Assembly: GCF_028583425.1 (NCBI RefSeq)
Contig: NC_072801.1
Span: 58,791,766 to 58,855,765, forward strand
Source of the DNA: Eublepharis macularius
Taxonomy: Eukaryota; Chordata; Lepidosauria; Squamata; Eublepharidae
Direction of reading: 5' to 3'
DNA length: 64,000 nucleotides
Part shown: positions 32,766 to 44,610 of the stretch, piece after piece
Position numbering within the stretch: position 1 is the first letter of the stretch
Layout of the letters: every line of letters begins with the position of its first letter
Program-made: the position numbers and the translations under genes
The notes under the pieces: model-generated
Told to the model about the DNA's origin: nothing
What the model saw: only the letters and a program-made list of their open reading frames with translations
Databases searched by the model: none

Positions 32766-35700
32766 TGTCATTGAACGGTACGTTATGTACAGTTCAACCT
32801 AGGAGATTTCTGAACAGCAGAAAATCAGTCAGATGAAGACAAATTTGGTACTAGGATCAAAACAAACTGTGGTGCTCCCCCCCCCCCCAAAAGAAACCAC
32901 TTGTAGTATAATTTTATAAAGTTCTAACAATCACAGTGTGAGCTGCCTCACGTGCCAATTTAACAGCTGAAAGGCAGGAGTATGAATCTTCCAAATAAGT
33001 AAACAGCCCGTTCTCCTAATGTGATTGGTTGGAGCCATGAAAGGACAGGATTGGAGGGACGAGGCTTACCTCTTCCTTGTTCCAGGCCTGGTAGGTTGGG
33101 CGACTCAAACACATGCGCACCAGGCTTGCTAGCAGCAGGCACACAATCGACGCCAGGCTAACGTAGCGCCACATGTAGCTGTAGACACGCCAAGGCCGCC
33201 AGCCCAGCATATCTTCTATGTCGTTTAAGAACCTGGGGTCAGAAGGAAGGAGCAACATGCATGAAACTGCTGTACTGGGGCAGATCCGCCTCTCCTGCCT
33301 CACCTAGTGGGGTTGCTAGGGAAGGAAGTAGTTTTTCTTGGGCTTCACTCCGTGTCCTTTCTTTCCTCCTGGCTGGCCTCAGCTGCCTCTCTCTGGGCAA
33401 CACCAGAGTTGACCGGGGAGTCCTTGTCCCTCTGGGGTGTGCAGGTTTATATATAAGGCCTATCCCCCTCCAGGCCTTGTGAGAATACCCAGTCTTGTTT
33501 GGCCCTTGTGGCCATGGTGACCACCCCAGTGTTCTATTGGCTTTGTCCCACATCCAGGGGCGGGACAGACACTGAGCCACCCTCCAGGGCCATGCAGCAA
33601 CCAACCAATGACAATTTCTTGGCCTAAGGCAAGGACTTGCTGTCATCCAGCCGCAGTGGCCAGGGCCCCACCCTCCAACTGATTGGTGGAGAAGCTGATG
33701 CAGGCAGCCCAGAGACAAACAAGTAGGCAACCGCCAAACACTGCTTATACAGAGTCAGACCACTGGTTCATCTAGCTCAGTATTGCCTACTGTAACTAGC
33801 AGTGGTTCTCCTGGATTTCAGGTAGAGAAGGGTCTATTCTCAGCACCTCCTACCTTAAGTCCTTTAATAAGAGATGAATGGACCAAACCTGGTACTTTCT
33901 CCATGCAAAACAGATGCTTGACAGCTCAGCTACAGTCCCGCCCCCCCCCCCCCAAGTTATACAAGGTGAGACCACAGATTCACCTAGCTTACTACTGTCT
34001 GCTGTGATTGGCAGCATCTCTCCAGGGTCAAAAGCCCTATAACTTGAGATGAGATCTCATTTCATGGGAGATGCTGGGGATTGAACCTGGGACCTTCTAC
34101 GTGCAAGGCAAGTGCTCTACCACTGAGCCAACAGGGCAAAGATGACCAAAGTAAAGACAAAGATGTCTGACAAACGCTAAGGCTACTGTGCAGACACCCC
34201 TACCTACCAAAACAGAATGGTCAAACTGGCAAATACTTAGGCACTGTTGAGAGGCAAAGTAGAAACGTACCTGTCGGCCCCATAGATCCAGGCCACGGCA
34301 AAAGCTTCACAAGCCACGACAATCAGGAGGGGCAAGGTGGCTGAGTAGTCATCAAACATGGCTACGAAGTAGCTGCCAGAGCGCTGAACGAAAAGCAGGC
34401 CCAGCAGGAATCCAACTACACAACACAACACTGCGGGGAGAGGAAGGGCAACGAGGCCCCATATCAGTGGCCAGATGGCAGAGATACCACCGCCAAGCAG
34501 AAATCCAAGGAATGTGGAAAGTGCATGCTGGGGTTCCAGCCTGCTTGGGAATGTCATCCTACCCTGGAAGTCCTTACCCCCTAAATCAATCTCTGTGCAA
34601 AGGCAGGTTGTGGTTATATAGTGGAGAGGAGACAGCCCTCTGCACCTGCGCAGAGGCACTCTTATTGGTCCATGGCTGAGCTTGAAAAACAGGTATTAGA
34701 GGCCAGCCCTGGCCAAAGTTGCCTCTAATTAAGGCCACTCCCCAGACCTGAAGCGCCCACCTCAGTCCTCCTGAACATTACACAGAAAGGGGAGGGGTCA
34801 AATTCTAGACTGGACCACTTTAAATTCAGGGAAGGGAGAGAAAAGAGGCACAGATCATGTTTGACTACTTTCCCACATTTAAAAAATCTCCCTGTCCCTG
34901 ATATAGTAATTTATGACATGCCAGGAGTTTGTTTTACAAACGTGGTAGACCATTCAAAAATTAAATCCTCCCCACCTGCGGCTTCAAATAGTACAACCTG
35001 GAATTCTATCGCCTCTTTCAACATGAGGTGATGCTATACCACACAGGGTAGAATGAGGTGGTAGAATCCTGAGATGGTATAGTGGGCTGTACCGTTTAAG
35101 ACTGCAGGAGAGGGGAGCTAGCTTTTAAATACTTCCCACGCATTTTAAAAAAACCCTCTCTTCCTGTATCTAAAAATTAACACATCAGAGAGAAAGATTC
35201 TAGCTCATTTTATTTGCAGGGAGTTTTTGTGCTTGGAAGTGCAAGACTCCCCCCAAAGTCTGAAATGGCACAATCCGTTCTAGCTACTCAGGACTACTTT
35301 GTTTGGCTCTCCTACAGGTAGAGATCAGGTGCTGTCTCTCACCCAGGGCGCTGCTCCCTGTAGACATACCCCATCCTTCCTAGGCTCTGTCATACCTGTG
35401 AAGAGGGTGCGCCGCCGGTGGAGGCTGTGGAAGTTGTCCAACAAAGGGGTTATGATCCCTTGCATGTTTCCGAGCATGGTGCTCAGGCCCAAGTTGAGCA
35501 GCATGAAGAAGAACAACACGGACCAGAATGGGGCTGTGGGAAACAGGGTCATGGCCTCGGTGAAAGCGATGAATGCCAGGCCTGTGCCTTCCACGCCCTG
35601 TGGAGAGAGGGGAGACAGAGAACCTGGGAATTATTCACTCACATTTATGTGCAACAAGTTTAATGTGAGGGGCTGCCCTATGGCACAGGCCCTTTCAGGT

Positions 35701-38700
35701 TTGTTGCACTCCTGGACAATAGCTGGAAGGCCCACAGACCTGTTATTGGTACAGAGTGAGGCCTATTAGTCCTGCCTTCTTCTTCAGCCTCACACCATCA
35801 CCCTTGCTGGCCCTCAGTCGACCACAGGCAAAATAATCCTGAGTGTGGGAAGCAGGGGGGAGACATACATTTGTGTCCTGCAACATGCATTAAATCAAAG
35901 ACAGACCTACATAACTTGAGGGCCATACTAGCTGTGGTACCAAATGCTCCCGTTTTGGACAGGTGCACTACTTGTCCCAGGCAGGTAGCAATGTTGGGAA
36001 GTTTACCAAGTCCCTGACAGGCCTCCATACCTATCTGGTGAACTGTGTTTGGATTGGTAGATCATGAATAATATAGGCTAGGCACCTGCCAATGGCCTCA
36101 CTCTTTTGCCTCTGGGTGGGCCCTCCACAACATCACCTTGCACAATCACCTTGTTCATCTCGTCCTCGACACGACAGTCCTCGATCTTCAAGTTCTGCAA
36201 CTGTGCCTTTGTTTCATTCAGGAGCCCCTGATACCAGGTGCTGTACTGGGCGACTGAGACATTACTGACAGGGAACAGCTCAGGGGGGAGGAGGTCAGTG
36301 GACTGCAGATGATACAGGCGTTCTAAGTTGCTAGAAAAACAACAAAACATTGCAAGCGGGCTGGTTAGAAGTCTTTCGTTCCTGCAGAAAAAAGTGGGGG
36401 TGGTTATGCCTACTCTCAAGTATTGGAGTTGGATCCCATGGTGTTATTCTGCTAACAGTAGCATCTTTCTCTGATGCAACAGGCTCTGAGCCCTTGGCCT
36501 TTGGTACATTTTGGATTGCTACTGAATGCAGCCATCTGATTTTTCTTTCAAGCCCAAGGACTCCCTGGCTTGTTCTTGTCACAAACCAAAATTCATGAGG
36601 TCAGAATGTAGCCAATGAAGTGCAATCCTAAACAGTTTCACTCTTCCTAAGCACATAGACTTCAAGTGGGTGCAAGTCTGCTGTTGGGACTGCACCGTTG
36701 ATGTAGTTTACGATAATGAAAACTGTTATAATAATGTTCAAGCACGTCAGTGGGGTAACTTTAGGTTTAAATGTGCTATTCACAAATAAATAGATATTGT
36801 GTATGTGTGTGAGTCTCTTTACATGAGACATCTTACACTGGGATGCTCAAGCATAGGGAGATGCAATGTTAGCTGGGAAGTGTAGTTTAAAAAGACAGAG
36901 TCAAAGGCTCTGTCAATTTCACCTCTCTACACAGAGCTGGCAGAGATACTCCTCAGAGGGTTTGTTAATTTCAACTTTGCCTCCTAGAAGGCTATGTCAA
37001 TTTCACTTCCCCTTCTGAGGAGAAGATGAAATTAATAAACCCTTTGAGGAGCAATCTCAGCCAGCTATGTGTAGAGAGGTGAAACTGACAGAGCCTTTGG
37101 CTCTGTGTTTTTTAACTACGCTTCCCAGCTAACATTGCATCTCCTTACACTTGAGCAGCCCCATGTAAGATATCTCGTGTAGAGAGACTCAGAGAGACTT
37201 ATTATATGTGCTTCTCAGGAAGACGTCACAGCAGACTATGCACCACTGTGTGAAGGAAGGTTCAGGCCTGCTTGTGTGATCCCTCTCAATTAGTTACTTT
37301 CACTTCAAAACATTGTAGTTTGCTGTTATATCTAAACTCTCAAATTGTGTTTTAAGGCTGTCTTGCTAATCAGGACTCCAAATAGGGGAGGGGGGGTTGA
37401 ATCTGGAATTTGGATTAATCACTTGTGTGGCAAGCATGCACTCGTCTGTGTAAGATGCCATCAAGTTGCAGCTGACATGGTGACTCCACAGGGTTTTGAA
37501 GGCAAGAGGTGGTTTGCCACTGCCTGCCTCTGTGCAGTGACCGTGCACTTCCTTGGTGGTCTCCCATCCAAGTATTAACTAGGGCTAACCCTGCTTAGCA
37601 CCCAAGATCTGTCAAGATTGGGCTAGCCTGGAGTATCCAGATCAGGACATTTGCTGGTTTAAATATAATGAAAGTGGAAATAAGCAGTGTGTGCATGGGG
37701 AAGGAGGGGGATGCAGGATTGCCTGAGTAAGCCTGACGCTCTTTTGAGGCCCATTCATGTAGAGGAAAGTCAAATGAAATGGGGTGGAACTCAGCTGGGA
37801 AGCCACTAACCTTTTGACGCAAGTTTGTGCAAAGACGTTGGCACGGAAGCCCAGCACAGCAAACACAACCAGTGTGGCCAGCACTGAGGTGAAGAAGTTG
37901 ATCATGGATACCACCAGCCCGTCAATGTGACAGTTGTTGTGTTGCGGGTTGTAGCTGGAGTAGGCTATGATGGTGCCAAAGCCCAGGCCCAGCGCGAAGA
38001 ACACCTGGGTGGCTGCTTGTCGCCAGACTTGCATGTCGCCCAAGATGGACAGCTGGTGTGGGGGGGCAAAAGAAATGGGGAGCAGATGGTTATACAGGGA
38101 ATCACCCACAGGGCCTGAGATGCAACTCGGGAAAGGGGAGCGATGCATGCTCCCCGCCCCCTTTTGAACTTCTTATTTTTAAATTGTAACATTTACAGAG
38201 GACTCTAGAGAAAAAGAGGATCAGGAGGTACTATTTTACAAATATGTGGATCTTTTGCCTTATTACAAAGATGGAACGTCAGACTTTAAAATTCGTGGGG
38301 AGGGCGGGATATAAATCAAATAAAAACCTTGACCTAACCAAGGTTTGCGTGTGGGCATAACATTGGGCATAACGTTGTGTTAAAATGGGAAGGGATGGAG
38401 GTTGGGCTCAGGAACATGGAGTCGGCCAGGGACCACAGTCTCTTTCACCTTGGGTGTGAACATGATCCTGATTCCGTCCATTGCTCCTTCTAGCAGCAAC
38501 GCGCGCACAAGGAAGCACAAGAGAACCACGTAGGGGAACAACGAACTGAAGTACAGAACCTGTGGTAGGGGAGAAAATACAGACAAGTGCCAGGGCGTGA
38601 TATTAGTGTTCAGAAGAATCATCAGTGCAAAATGTTCACTTTAGACTTTCAAGTTGTCTGTGGCTTCCTTTCTCAAATCCGTGTGATCTAGACTACTATG

Positions 38701-41339
38701 ATTTAAAACTGGTCGCAGACATCGATCTTGAATAAAATCCCTTAGCCACAGCCATCCTGCCCCTCACTTGACTGTTTCTTCACCCCACAATGCTGTCCCA
38801 GAACCTGCTCAGTAAATAACTGGAGCCACAAGGTTAGAAATCACTACATTGCAAAAGATCTAATTGATGCTAAAGAGCTAGTGGATGAAACCACAAAGGG
38901 CTCAGTTTAATAGGTGAAGCTGGGGAACAGTTGCCTTTTAAGTTTTCTTTCCCGAGGTTATTCTAGACATAGTGTATCACTGCAGCAGAGGATGCAAATA
39001 TTAAAAGGATCATTTTTAACTACAAGCATCCGCTTTGGTTAATGAATTCTCAATCTTTGTGTTTCTTTCAGTGCCACGAAGAAGCGCACCCATTTTGAGA
39101 TTTTGTCAATATGCACGTTGATTGTCCTTGTCGTAATTAAGTAATCAGTTAAAAGTAGTCTGTAGCCAGCTGACAGCCATAATTATTACTGTTCCGCCAA
39201 AAGAGTCCCCATGTGTTAAGAGGTAAAGAAACAAAATTGGTTGTAGTGGTCAAGACCTTGCCCGATGATTTGATGCCTTTGATCATGGCAAGGCACACCA
39301 GGACCCAAGCAGCAAAGAGGCAGCCGGTAAGAGCTGGATCGAGGCCTCCACTCTCCCCGATGGAGCTGGTCACATTCAAGGCATTACGATACCAGAAGAA
39401 GGTGGTGGGAGAACTCTGGGAACACTCCATTTCTAAGAAGAGAATAAAGGGTCGCAGGAATTGTTGAGGAGCGCCTTTTTAAATAAAGGGAACAGGGTGA
39501 CACCTGTGCAATTTTGGGTAGCTTTGATTGCTTAGTTGATTATATGCTTTATACCTTTGCATTGTTTATTTGATTTTGTAATTTGGTTTTGCTGCATTGC
39601 TATTTCACTTACTATACTGCTTTTACTACATTGTTTTAACTGCATAATCTGCCTTGAGTCTTACTGAGAGACTAGTAAGTAAATTAATACAAGAACAGGG
39701 ACAGTGATGCAAGTCTCAGGGACAATCCATAGACAATCACATGCCCCATGCCCCTCCCTTTTTCACCCAGGGAAATCTGCAATGCAAATACACTCTTAAA
39801 GCACAGGCAGAAGAGACCTGAAACCCCTGTTCCCTCCCTCCTTTACTGACCTGTTTGGTTGGATGCTTCTGGGCAACTTTCCCAAGGCAAGGGAAGCTGA
39901 AAGGAATTGCCCAGGTAGTAAATACTCCATGCAATGATGACATTATAATACAGTGCAACAAAGGAACAAACCTACAGGGAAGGGAGAAAGAAAAATCAGT
40001 GCCTCCGTAGCCATGCTAGGCATCGAGGCAGCTGCCTCTGGGGAAGGGGCTGTTATGTCGACAGGATCCTAATCAGAGCCCCAAGCATGAGGTGGGGGCA
40101 GCTGCATGGCACAGAACTCTTTAACGTGCATGCATTGAGGATATTTGAGAGGAAATGATCTGCATCTTTTTACCCCAGAGGTCAACAATTCACTGGAGGG
40201 CCACATCAGTCTGAGGCCAGGGTTAAGGGGCTGCATTCCTCTCCCTCCAGTTTGTCTACTGAGTCAGGCCGTGCCCAGTGTTGCCTGCTCTGACCAGCAG
40301 CGCTCTCCAGAGACACAGGATGAGTTCTTTCACATCATCTACTATCTGATCCCTTTAACTGGAAGTGCCCGGGATTGAACTTGGAATGCTAAGGAGACGC
40401 TCTGCTCCTGAACCCTCCTCGTTTCTTACAGCTACCAGGACGCTGAGACTATTAAGTATGGGAAACCCACATAAACTAAAAAGAGGGAAAGAGCAAGGAA
40501 AAGACATCCCTTTTTGCTTTCTTTCCATGGGTTGGTTATGTCATGCAGGCTACCAGCTGCCGATCATCGCTTTATATGTTCGAGCACCACCACCAGACAC
40601 TCACCACGCAGCTTGCAAAGCCGATGCCTGCTAGGCGGGGGTTGATGTGCTTCCAGACCCCAATGCTGCCCTGGCGGATTATCTGTCCGGCTGCTAGTTC
40701 CAGGAAGAAAAGGGGGATCCCAATGATGAAGAGGAGCAGGAAATACAACAGCAGGAAAGCTCCTGTGTGATGACAGGCAGAGACTCAGGAGCAAGCATCA
40801 CAACAGACTCCCAGTCTCCCTCAATTCACCTACTCCTTTGAATCAGCAACAATTTAATGGTAAGGAGAGTCCTGCTACCACCTCTCCAAAATGCAGGATT
40901 GAAGACCACCAAAAGACTGAGTGCCACAGTCCCAAGTACTTCATATGAACGGACTGGACTGTATCACAAGGAACAGCATACACAGTATTACAAGGCAGGC
41001 TCACAAATAGTTGCTTCCTGGTCACCTATGGCGAATACAGATTCCTTCCAAGCAACTACAGATCTGCTAAAGGCACAGGAGTCCTGCTAGGCAAGAAGAA
41101 CTTCCCCCAACCCCAAATACATCAAAATTTGCCTCCTACTTACCTCCTCCATTTTGGTGGCAGAGGTAGGGGAACCGCCACACATTGCCAAGTCCAACAG
41201 AAAAACCAACTTGGGCTAGGATATATTGGGCCTTTGATCCCCAGGCAGGCCGGGAAGAGGGTTCTTCCAGAAGCAAGTCCACATTGGAGTCATCCTGGTT
41301 TGTTGCTCCCAATTCTAGGTCTGCTTTGGATTTTTCCAT
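30962..41339 (-). CDS. SLC6A16: SLC6A16-type neurotransmitter/amino-acid transporter, 11 coding exons, complete
   Basis: Exons (minus): 41144-41339, 40605-40762, 39851-39971, 39257-39432, 38449-38559, 37811-38052, 36150-36330, 35396-35597, 34271-34430, 33070-33232, 30962-31234; 1983 nt, 660 aa, all phases agree. It is an SLC6 sodium-coupled plasma-membrane carrier of the NTT4/B0AT2/NTT5 branch. TM1 is [14 protein letters not shown] (residues 45-58, with the sodium-ligand Asn). TM6 contains [18 protein letters not shown] (272-289). Other family marks are [11 protein letters not shown] and [11 protein letters not shown]. Sequons are seen at N156 (NQT), N178 (NVT), N358 (NVS) and N373 (NET). The tail is acidic ([12 protein letters not shown]). 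The protein resembles SLC6A15 throughout, so the SLC6A16 name rests on BAX-linked synteny; an SLC6A15-like paralogue is the alternative. Confidence 0.9.
32648..32761. repeat. Compound microsatellite (GTGA)n(GA)n
   Basis: About six GTGA units run directly into about 45 GA units. Located in the last intron of SLC6A16. Pure, so probably length-variable. Confidence 0.97.
33070..33232 (-). CDS. SLC6A16: SLC6A16 exon: TM11
   Basis: [20 protein letters not shown], then TM11 and [10 protein letters not shown]; donor gag|gtaagc. Confidence 0.96.
33735..34140 (-). mobile_element. Two tRNA-derived SINE copies (CTCAGTGGTAGAGCA type)
   Basis: Reverse copies 33735-33930 (TTCATCTAGCTCAGTATTGC) and 33960-34140, the latter with GAACCTGGGACCTTCTACGT and GTGCTCTACCACTGAGCCAA, a clear reversed B box and A box. 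Both in an SLC6A16 intron. Confidence 0.8.
34271..34430 (-). CDS. SLC6A16: SLC6A16 exon: TM9 and TM10
   Basis: Acceptor tccccgcag, donor ag|gtacgt. [20 protein letters not shown] then [20 protein letters not shown]; almost identical to SLC6A15 here. Confidence 0.97.
35396..35597 (-). CDS. SLC6A16: SLC6A16 exon: TM8 region
   Basis: [40 protein letters not shown], then [13 protein letters not shown]; donor g|gtatga. The segment after [11 protein letters not shown] corresponds to the second sodium site of the family. Confidence 0.96.
36150..36330 (-). CDS. SLC6A16: SLC6A16 exon: large loop between TM7 and TM8
   Basis: Acceptor ttctag. Donor aag|gtgatt was chosen because it gives [14 protein letters not shown], aligning with SLC6A15 DELDKSVQGTGLAF. 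Two sequons, NVS and NET, lie in this loop. It is the least conserved part of the protein. Confidence 0.9.
36811..37190. mobile_element. Long foldback MITE
   Basis: Arms of about 165 bp at 36811-36980 and 37025-37190, roughly 88 percent alike by eye, ending GAGTCTCTTTACATGAGA. Shared inner blocks include GAGATGCAATGTTAGCTGGG. In the SLC6A16 intron between 37811 and 36330. Confidence 0.8.
37440..37650 (-). mobile_element. 5S-rRNA-derived SINE
   Basis: GGTGGTCTCCCATCCAAGTA, CTAACCCTGCTTAGCACCCA, AGATCTGTCAAGATTGGGCT reversed: 5S promoter region intact enough to recognise. SLC6A16 intron. Confidence 0.85.
37811..38052 (-). CDS. SLC6A16: SLC6A16 exon: TM6 and TM7
   Basis: Acceptor cacaccag, donor ag|gttagt. 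Contains [20 protein letters not shown], the unwound substrate-binding TM6, and TM7 [19 protein letters not shown]. Confidence 0.97.
38449..38559 (-). CDS. SLC6A16: SLC6A16 exon: TM5
   Basis: Phase 0 at both ends. [20 protein letters not shown] then [17 protein letters not shown], close to SLC6A15. Confidence 0.97.
39257..39432 (-). CDS. SLC6A16: SLC6A16 exon: EL2 end and TM4
   Basis: Acceptor cttcttag, donor aag|gtcttg. [20 protein letters not shown] (sequon NVT), then TM4 [20 protein letters not shown]. Confidence 0.96.
39485..39695 (+). mobile_element. LINE 3' tail
   Basis: T-rich 3' UTR with TGCATAATCTGCCTTGAGTC, TTACTGAGAGACTAGTAAGT and an A-rich end. Immediately upstream of an SLC6A16 exon in intron. 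Confidence 0.45.
39851..39971 (-). CDS. SLC6A16: SLC6A16 exon: TM3 and start of EL2
   Basis: Acceptor ctgtag, donor g|gtcagt. [20 protein letters not shown] then [14 protein letters not shown]; matches the SLC6A15 segment CYFVGLYYNVIIGWSLFYF. Confidence 0.95.
40235..40430 (-). mobile_element. tRNA-derived SINE (CTCAGTGGTAGAGCA type)
   Basis: CTGAGTCAGGCCGTGCCCAG, GCGCTCTCCAGAGACACAGG, CCGGGATTGAACTTGGAATG; reverse copy in an SLC6A16 intron. Confidence 0.7.
40605..40762 (-). CDS. SLC6A16: SLC6A16 exon: TM2 to TM3 start
   Basis: Acceptor tcacacag, donor gtg|gtgagt. Encodes a hydrophobic TM2 ([20 protein letters not shown]) then [20 protein letters not shown], aligned with SLC6A15 GSIGVWHYISPRLGGIGFAS. 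Confidence 0.95.
41144..41339 (-). CDS. SLC6A16: SLC6A16 first coding exon (N-terminus, TM1)
   Basis: ATG at 41339-41337 ([10 protein letters not shown]). The exon holds [20 protein letters not shown] and [12 protein letters not shown]; donor g|gtaagt. The open frame extends 24 codons upstream to another ATG, but MEKSK is the likely start because the upstream residues do not look like family sequence. A 5' noncoding exon was not identified. Confidence 0.92.
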
Positions 41340-42064
41340 CGAAGGAGGAGATGGCAACACACAGAAAAACTTCACGCAGCTGGGTCCTATTGCCCTTGCA
41401 CATTCACACACTTACACACTACGTGACTCTGGTGTATGCACAAACTTCTTGCACAACTGCTGCTAGTACATGCTCATACGAACAGCTGAAAATGCTATCA
41501 CACAAGCAAGCACATATACTTTTTGCGCACCAATAAATAATTAATTTACTATCCAAATGTGCACATTAATACATGTCATCTATCCTGCATAGTGACTCAG
41601 GTGCCATGTACTCAAGCACTCCACACTGACACTCACAGGTGCTGACATGTCCAGAATTATTCAGAGATTATGACGCACTTAAGCATGGACTATGCAGGTA
41701 TACATTGGGATACTATTTACATGAGCAAAAAATCTCATTCATGGTTGCACACAGGCACACTGATAAGTCGCTAATGCAAACAGGGCTTCTCATTGATAGG
41801 CAAACAGCCCTCCCCGTGTCATATGCTCACATTCATTCACAGCCAACTGGGCAAATTTTTGATAAAGACCCTTAGATAAAAACAGTCACATGTGTAAATG
41901 CAAGCGTCCCATATGCTGAATGAAGTGTCTGCAGAGTGAAACACACACACACAGCCACGCTTGCTGACCCCTCTCCATGGCACGGAATAGGAATCTGGAA
42001 AGACAAGAAAGAAAAAATGAGTAAGCGTGTGTGAGAAACATATGCAGCTGCCCAATACAGAACC

Positions 42065-42410
42065 AGACCACTAGCAAGGGCTGGAGCAGAGCATTTACTT
42101 TGCATGCAGAAGGTACCAGATTGTATCTCTGCAATCTCCAGTAAAGAAAGGATTGGGCAACAGGAGATCGTGGAGAACTGCTGATCGTCAGAGCGGACAA
42201 TCCCGACCTTGATAGACCAAGGGCCCAACTCAGTATAAGGCAGTTTCATTTGTCCATGAAGCTCAATATTGCATGCTCTGGCTGACTGCAGCTGTGCAGC
42301 AGAACCTTTCCCAAACACCTGTTTATCTTTTAAGCAGACATGACAGGAATTGAACTTGGGGCCTTCTGCGTGCAAAGCCAGTGCCCTACCACTGAGCCAC
42401 TTCTCCTTCT
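42065..42410. mobile_element. Head-to-tail inverted SINE pair
   Basis: A plus copy (GCAGAGCATTTACTTTGCAT at 42083) runs to about 42250 and a reverse copy follows to 42410, ending GTGCCCTACCACTGAGCCAC. Their tails meet. Confidence 0.7.
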
Positions 42411-42419
42411 CCATCCTGC

Positions 42420-44320
42420 AATACAGGTCATTGTGGCCTTTGTCATCAGCCAGAGATTCCACTGCCTCCCTTCTAGGAGGGCCATCATGGCAAGGGGAAG
42501 CCCAGATTGGACCCAGTCACTGGCCAGAGAACAAGCTCCCCTCCCCACTTGTGGTCATAGCTATCCAGGTAGGGTCAGTCTAGGCTCTGTTCACTGGCCA
42601 GGGAGCATAAGCACTGCTAGGAAGTTGACTGCATGAAGTTCCATTATACAGAGTCAGACCAAACTGATCCCTCCCAATCATGCTGATTTCTGGCTTTTCC
42701 AGTTTCCTCTTTTCCTTTAAATCTCCCATTTTTTATTCAGGCTCTGCACACCACGGCCTCACACACAGCTTTTTCATGCAGCTACAACTTAGCCTACCCA
42801 CCCACCTATCCAGACACTGTATGCCAAGGTCCCCCCTCCTCTTTCTAATCCCCGGACTGTGCTTTCAATACCACCAATTTTATCATGAATTAAACACTGC
42901 CTCGCTAGAAATGTTGGCCGTTCACCATGCCAGGTCCATCCAATTACCAGCTGCAAAACTGCCCACCCAGAGAATCATTAGCCTCTTTTCTTCGTATCCA
43001 TCTAGGAAGTCTCACAAATTTCCCTGCACCATGTAAAAGACTGGGGGGGGGGGGTAGGGGCGCTCACGTCAGTTTCAGATGCCAACTGTTCTGTCTGGCT
43101 TTGTGCTAGCAGTGAGCCTTTGTTCTCTGCTCTTGCTGTGTTTCAGTGGCATTGCCAAACTCTCATTATTAACAGACACTTAATGCCAAGCTGACCAAGA
43201 ATGGCCAAGGTCAGAGATAAAGGGAAAGGACAGTTGCCAGAGCAGGGGGAAAGGAGAGTTCAGGAAAGGGACAGGGCTGGCACAACATAGTCTGCGCCCA
43301 CCTAAAGGCAGTGCCAGGTTTCTCTCTGCAAAGGCTCTGAGGTCTGTTTATAAGATCTTATCCCATGGATATTAAGAAAGGCATTTTTATCTTTACAGCT
43401 GCAGGCTGTGCACACAACTGTTCTCTAAGCCTGCAAGATAAAAGTGGTGGCAAGATTGTGTATTTGAGTACTCTCTGTCACAAACAATATTCCACAGTCT
43501 GTTATTTTGCCCCTTTCACAAAGTTTTTTGGCTGGAGTCAAGCCCTGACGCAATTGATAACCCATTCACACATGCAGTTGAAGATTCAGCGCATACTCGC
43601 CTGCCACAGGGGCTTCTCGTGTGCCTGTCCAAATTCACCCAGGAGAGGAGGAGAGCTCTAGGAACGGTAGGTCTCCCTAAAACAAAGAAAGCATAAAAGA
43701 AATCTGAATTAAGAACAAAAGAAGGTGCTCTAGGTAGGTAGCCAGAATACAAATCTTTGAACTTTAGAAAGGTCGGATATGGTACAGAGGGATATGAGGG
43801 CTAGAGGCGTGAAGAACCTGATTCATCCGATAAGAGCATCCGGAAACGGGCAGCCTGGCTCCTCTAGTGCTTCTTGGTGTCCCTTTATGGCCTTTGCAGT
43901 TGCACAAGATGCAATTCAACAAACCCCATTCAACAAACTCAAAATAGTCCTTTGATGCAATAAATTCGAATGCCTTTTCTCACTCAAATGGGCCTCCTCC
44001 TTACCACTATGCTTGAATGGGAGCAGAGCGGGTGAACCAGTGTGTCAGATTAGGACGGAAGAGAGCCAAGTTCAAGCCCCCACGAAACCATAAAACTCAC
44101 CTGGGCTGCATTCAGACCTCAAACATAACCACCACAATTCAGGGAAAATGTTCACAAATCTAGATGAGCTTGCAAGCGTGACATCTGGATGCGACTCTGG
44201 TGTTCTCGGGCCAGCCTATCTTAGCCTGACCTCACCTCATAGGGTTGTTGTAAGGTTACAGTAGATGAGAACTATCTATATAATAATAGTGAGCTTTTCT
44301 TTTTTTGCATCTGGTGGGGA
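42420..44320. other. Upstream region of SLC6A16, nothing recognised
   Basis: A G run at 43044-43053 and short T/C-rich tracts. No exons or confident repeats seen except SINE-like scraps near 44210. Confidence 0.4.
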
Positions 44321-44329
44321 GGGCTGTGG

Positions 44330-44610
44330 TTCTCGAGGGCTTGTGCTGCAGTGGAATTGGTTGGTCTTGGAGGTGCTGCTGGACTCTTTTTGTTTTTGCT
44401 ACTACAGACTAACACGGCAAACTCCTTTGAACCTTTACACAAGCAAACTGATCTCCACATCAGAAGGAGCTATTTGCATCTCCATATCAAAGGAGTTGTT
44501 TGCATCTCCCTTCAAAGCTTATGCTACAATAAAATTGGTTAGTCTTAAAGGTGCTACTGGACTCTTTTTGATTTCGCTACTACACAGCTAACTCCTCTGG
44601 ATCTTTTTTT
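44330..44610 (+). mobile_element. Penelope-like ends in tandem
   Basis: First unit TGCTGCAGTGGAATTGGTTG to CTACTACAGACTAACACGGC, then the spacer TTGCATCTCCATATCAAAGG, then a second unit GCTTATGCTACAATAAAATT to CTCCTCTGGATC. Same composite as 4024-4390, opposite strand. Confidence 0.65.

Noticed and set aside
34085-34135. tRNA-like A and B boxes
   Set aside because: Part of a dispersed SINE; no cloverleaf or mature tRNA ends. The same applies to the other SINE heads.
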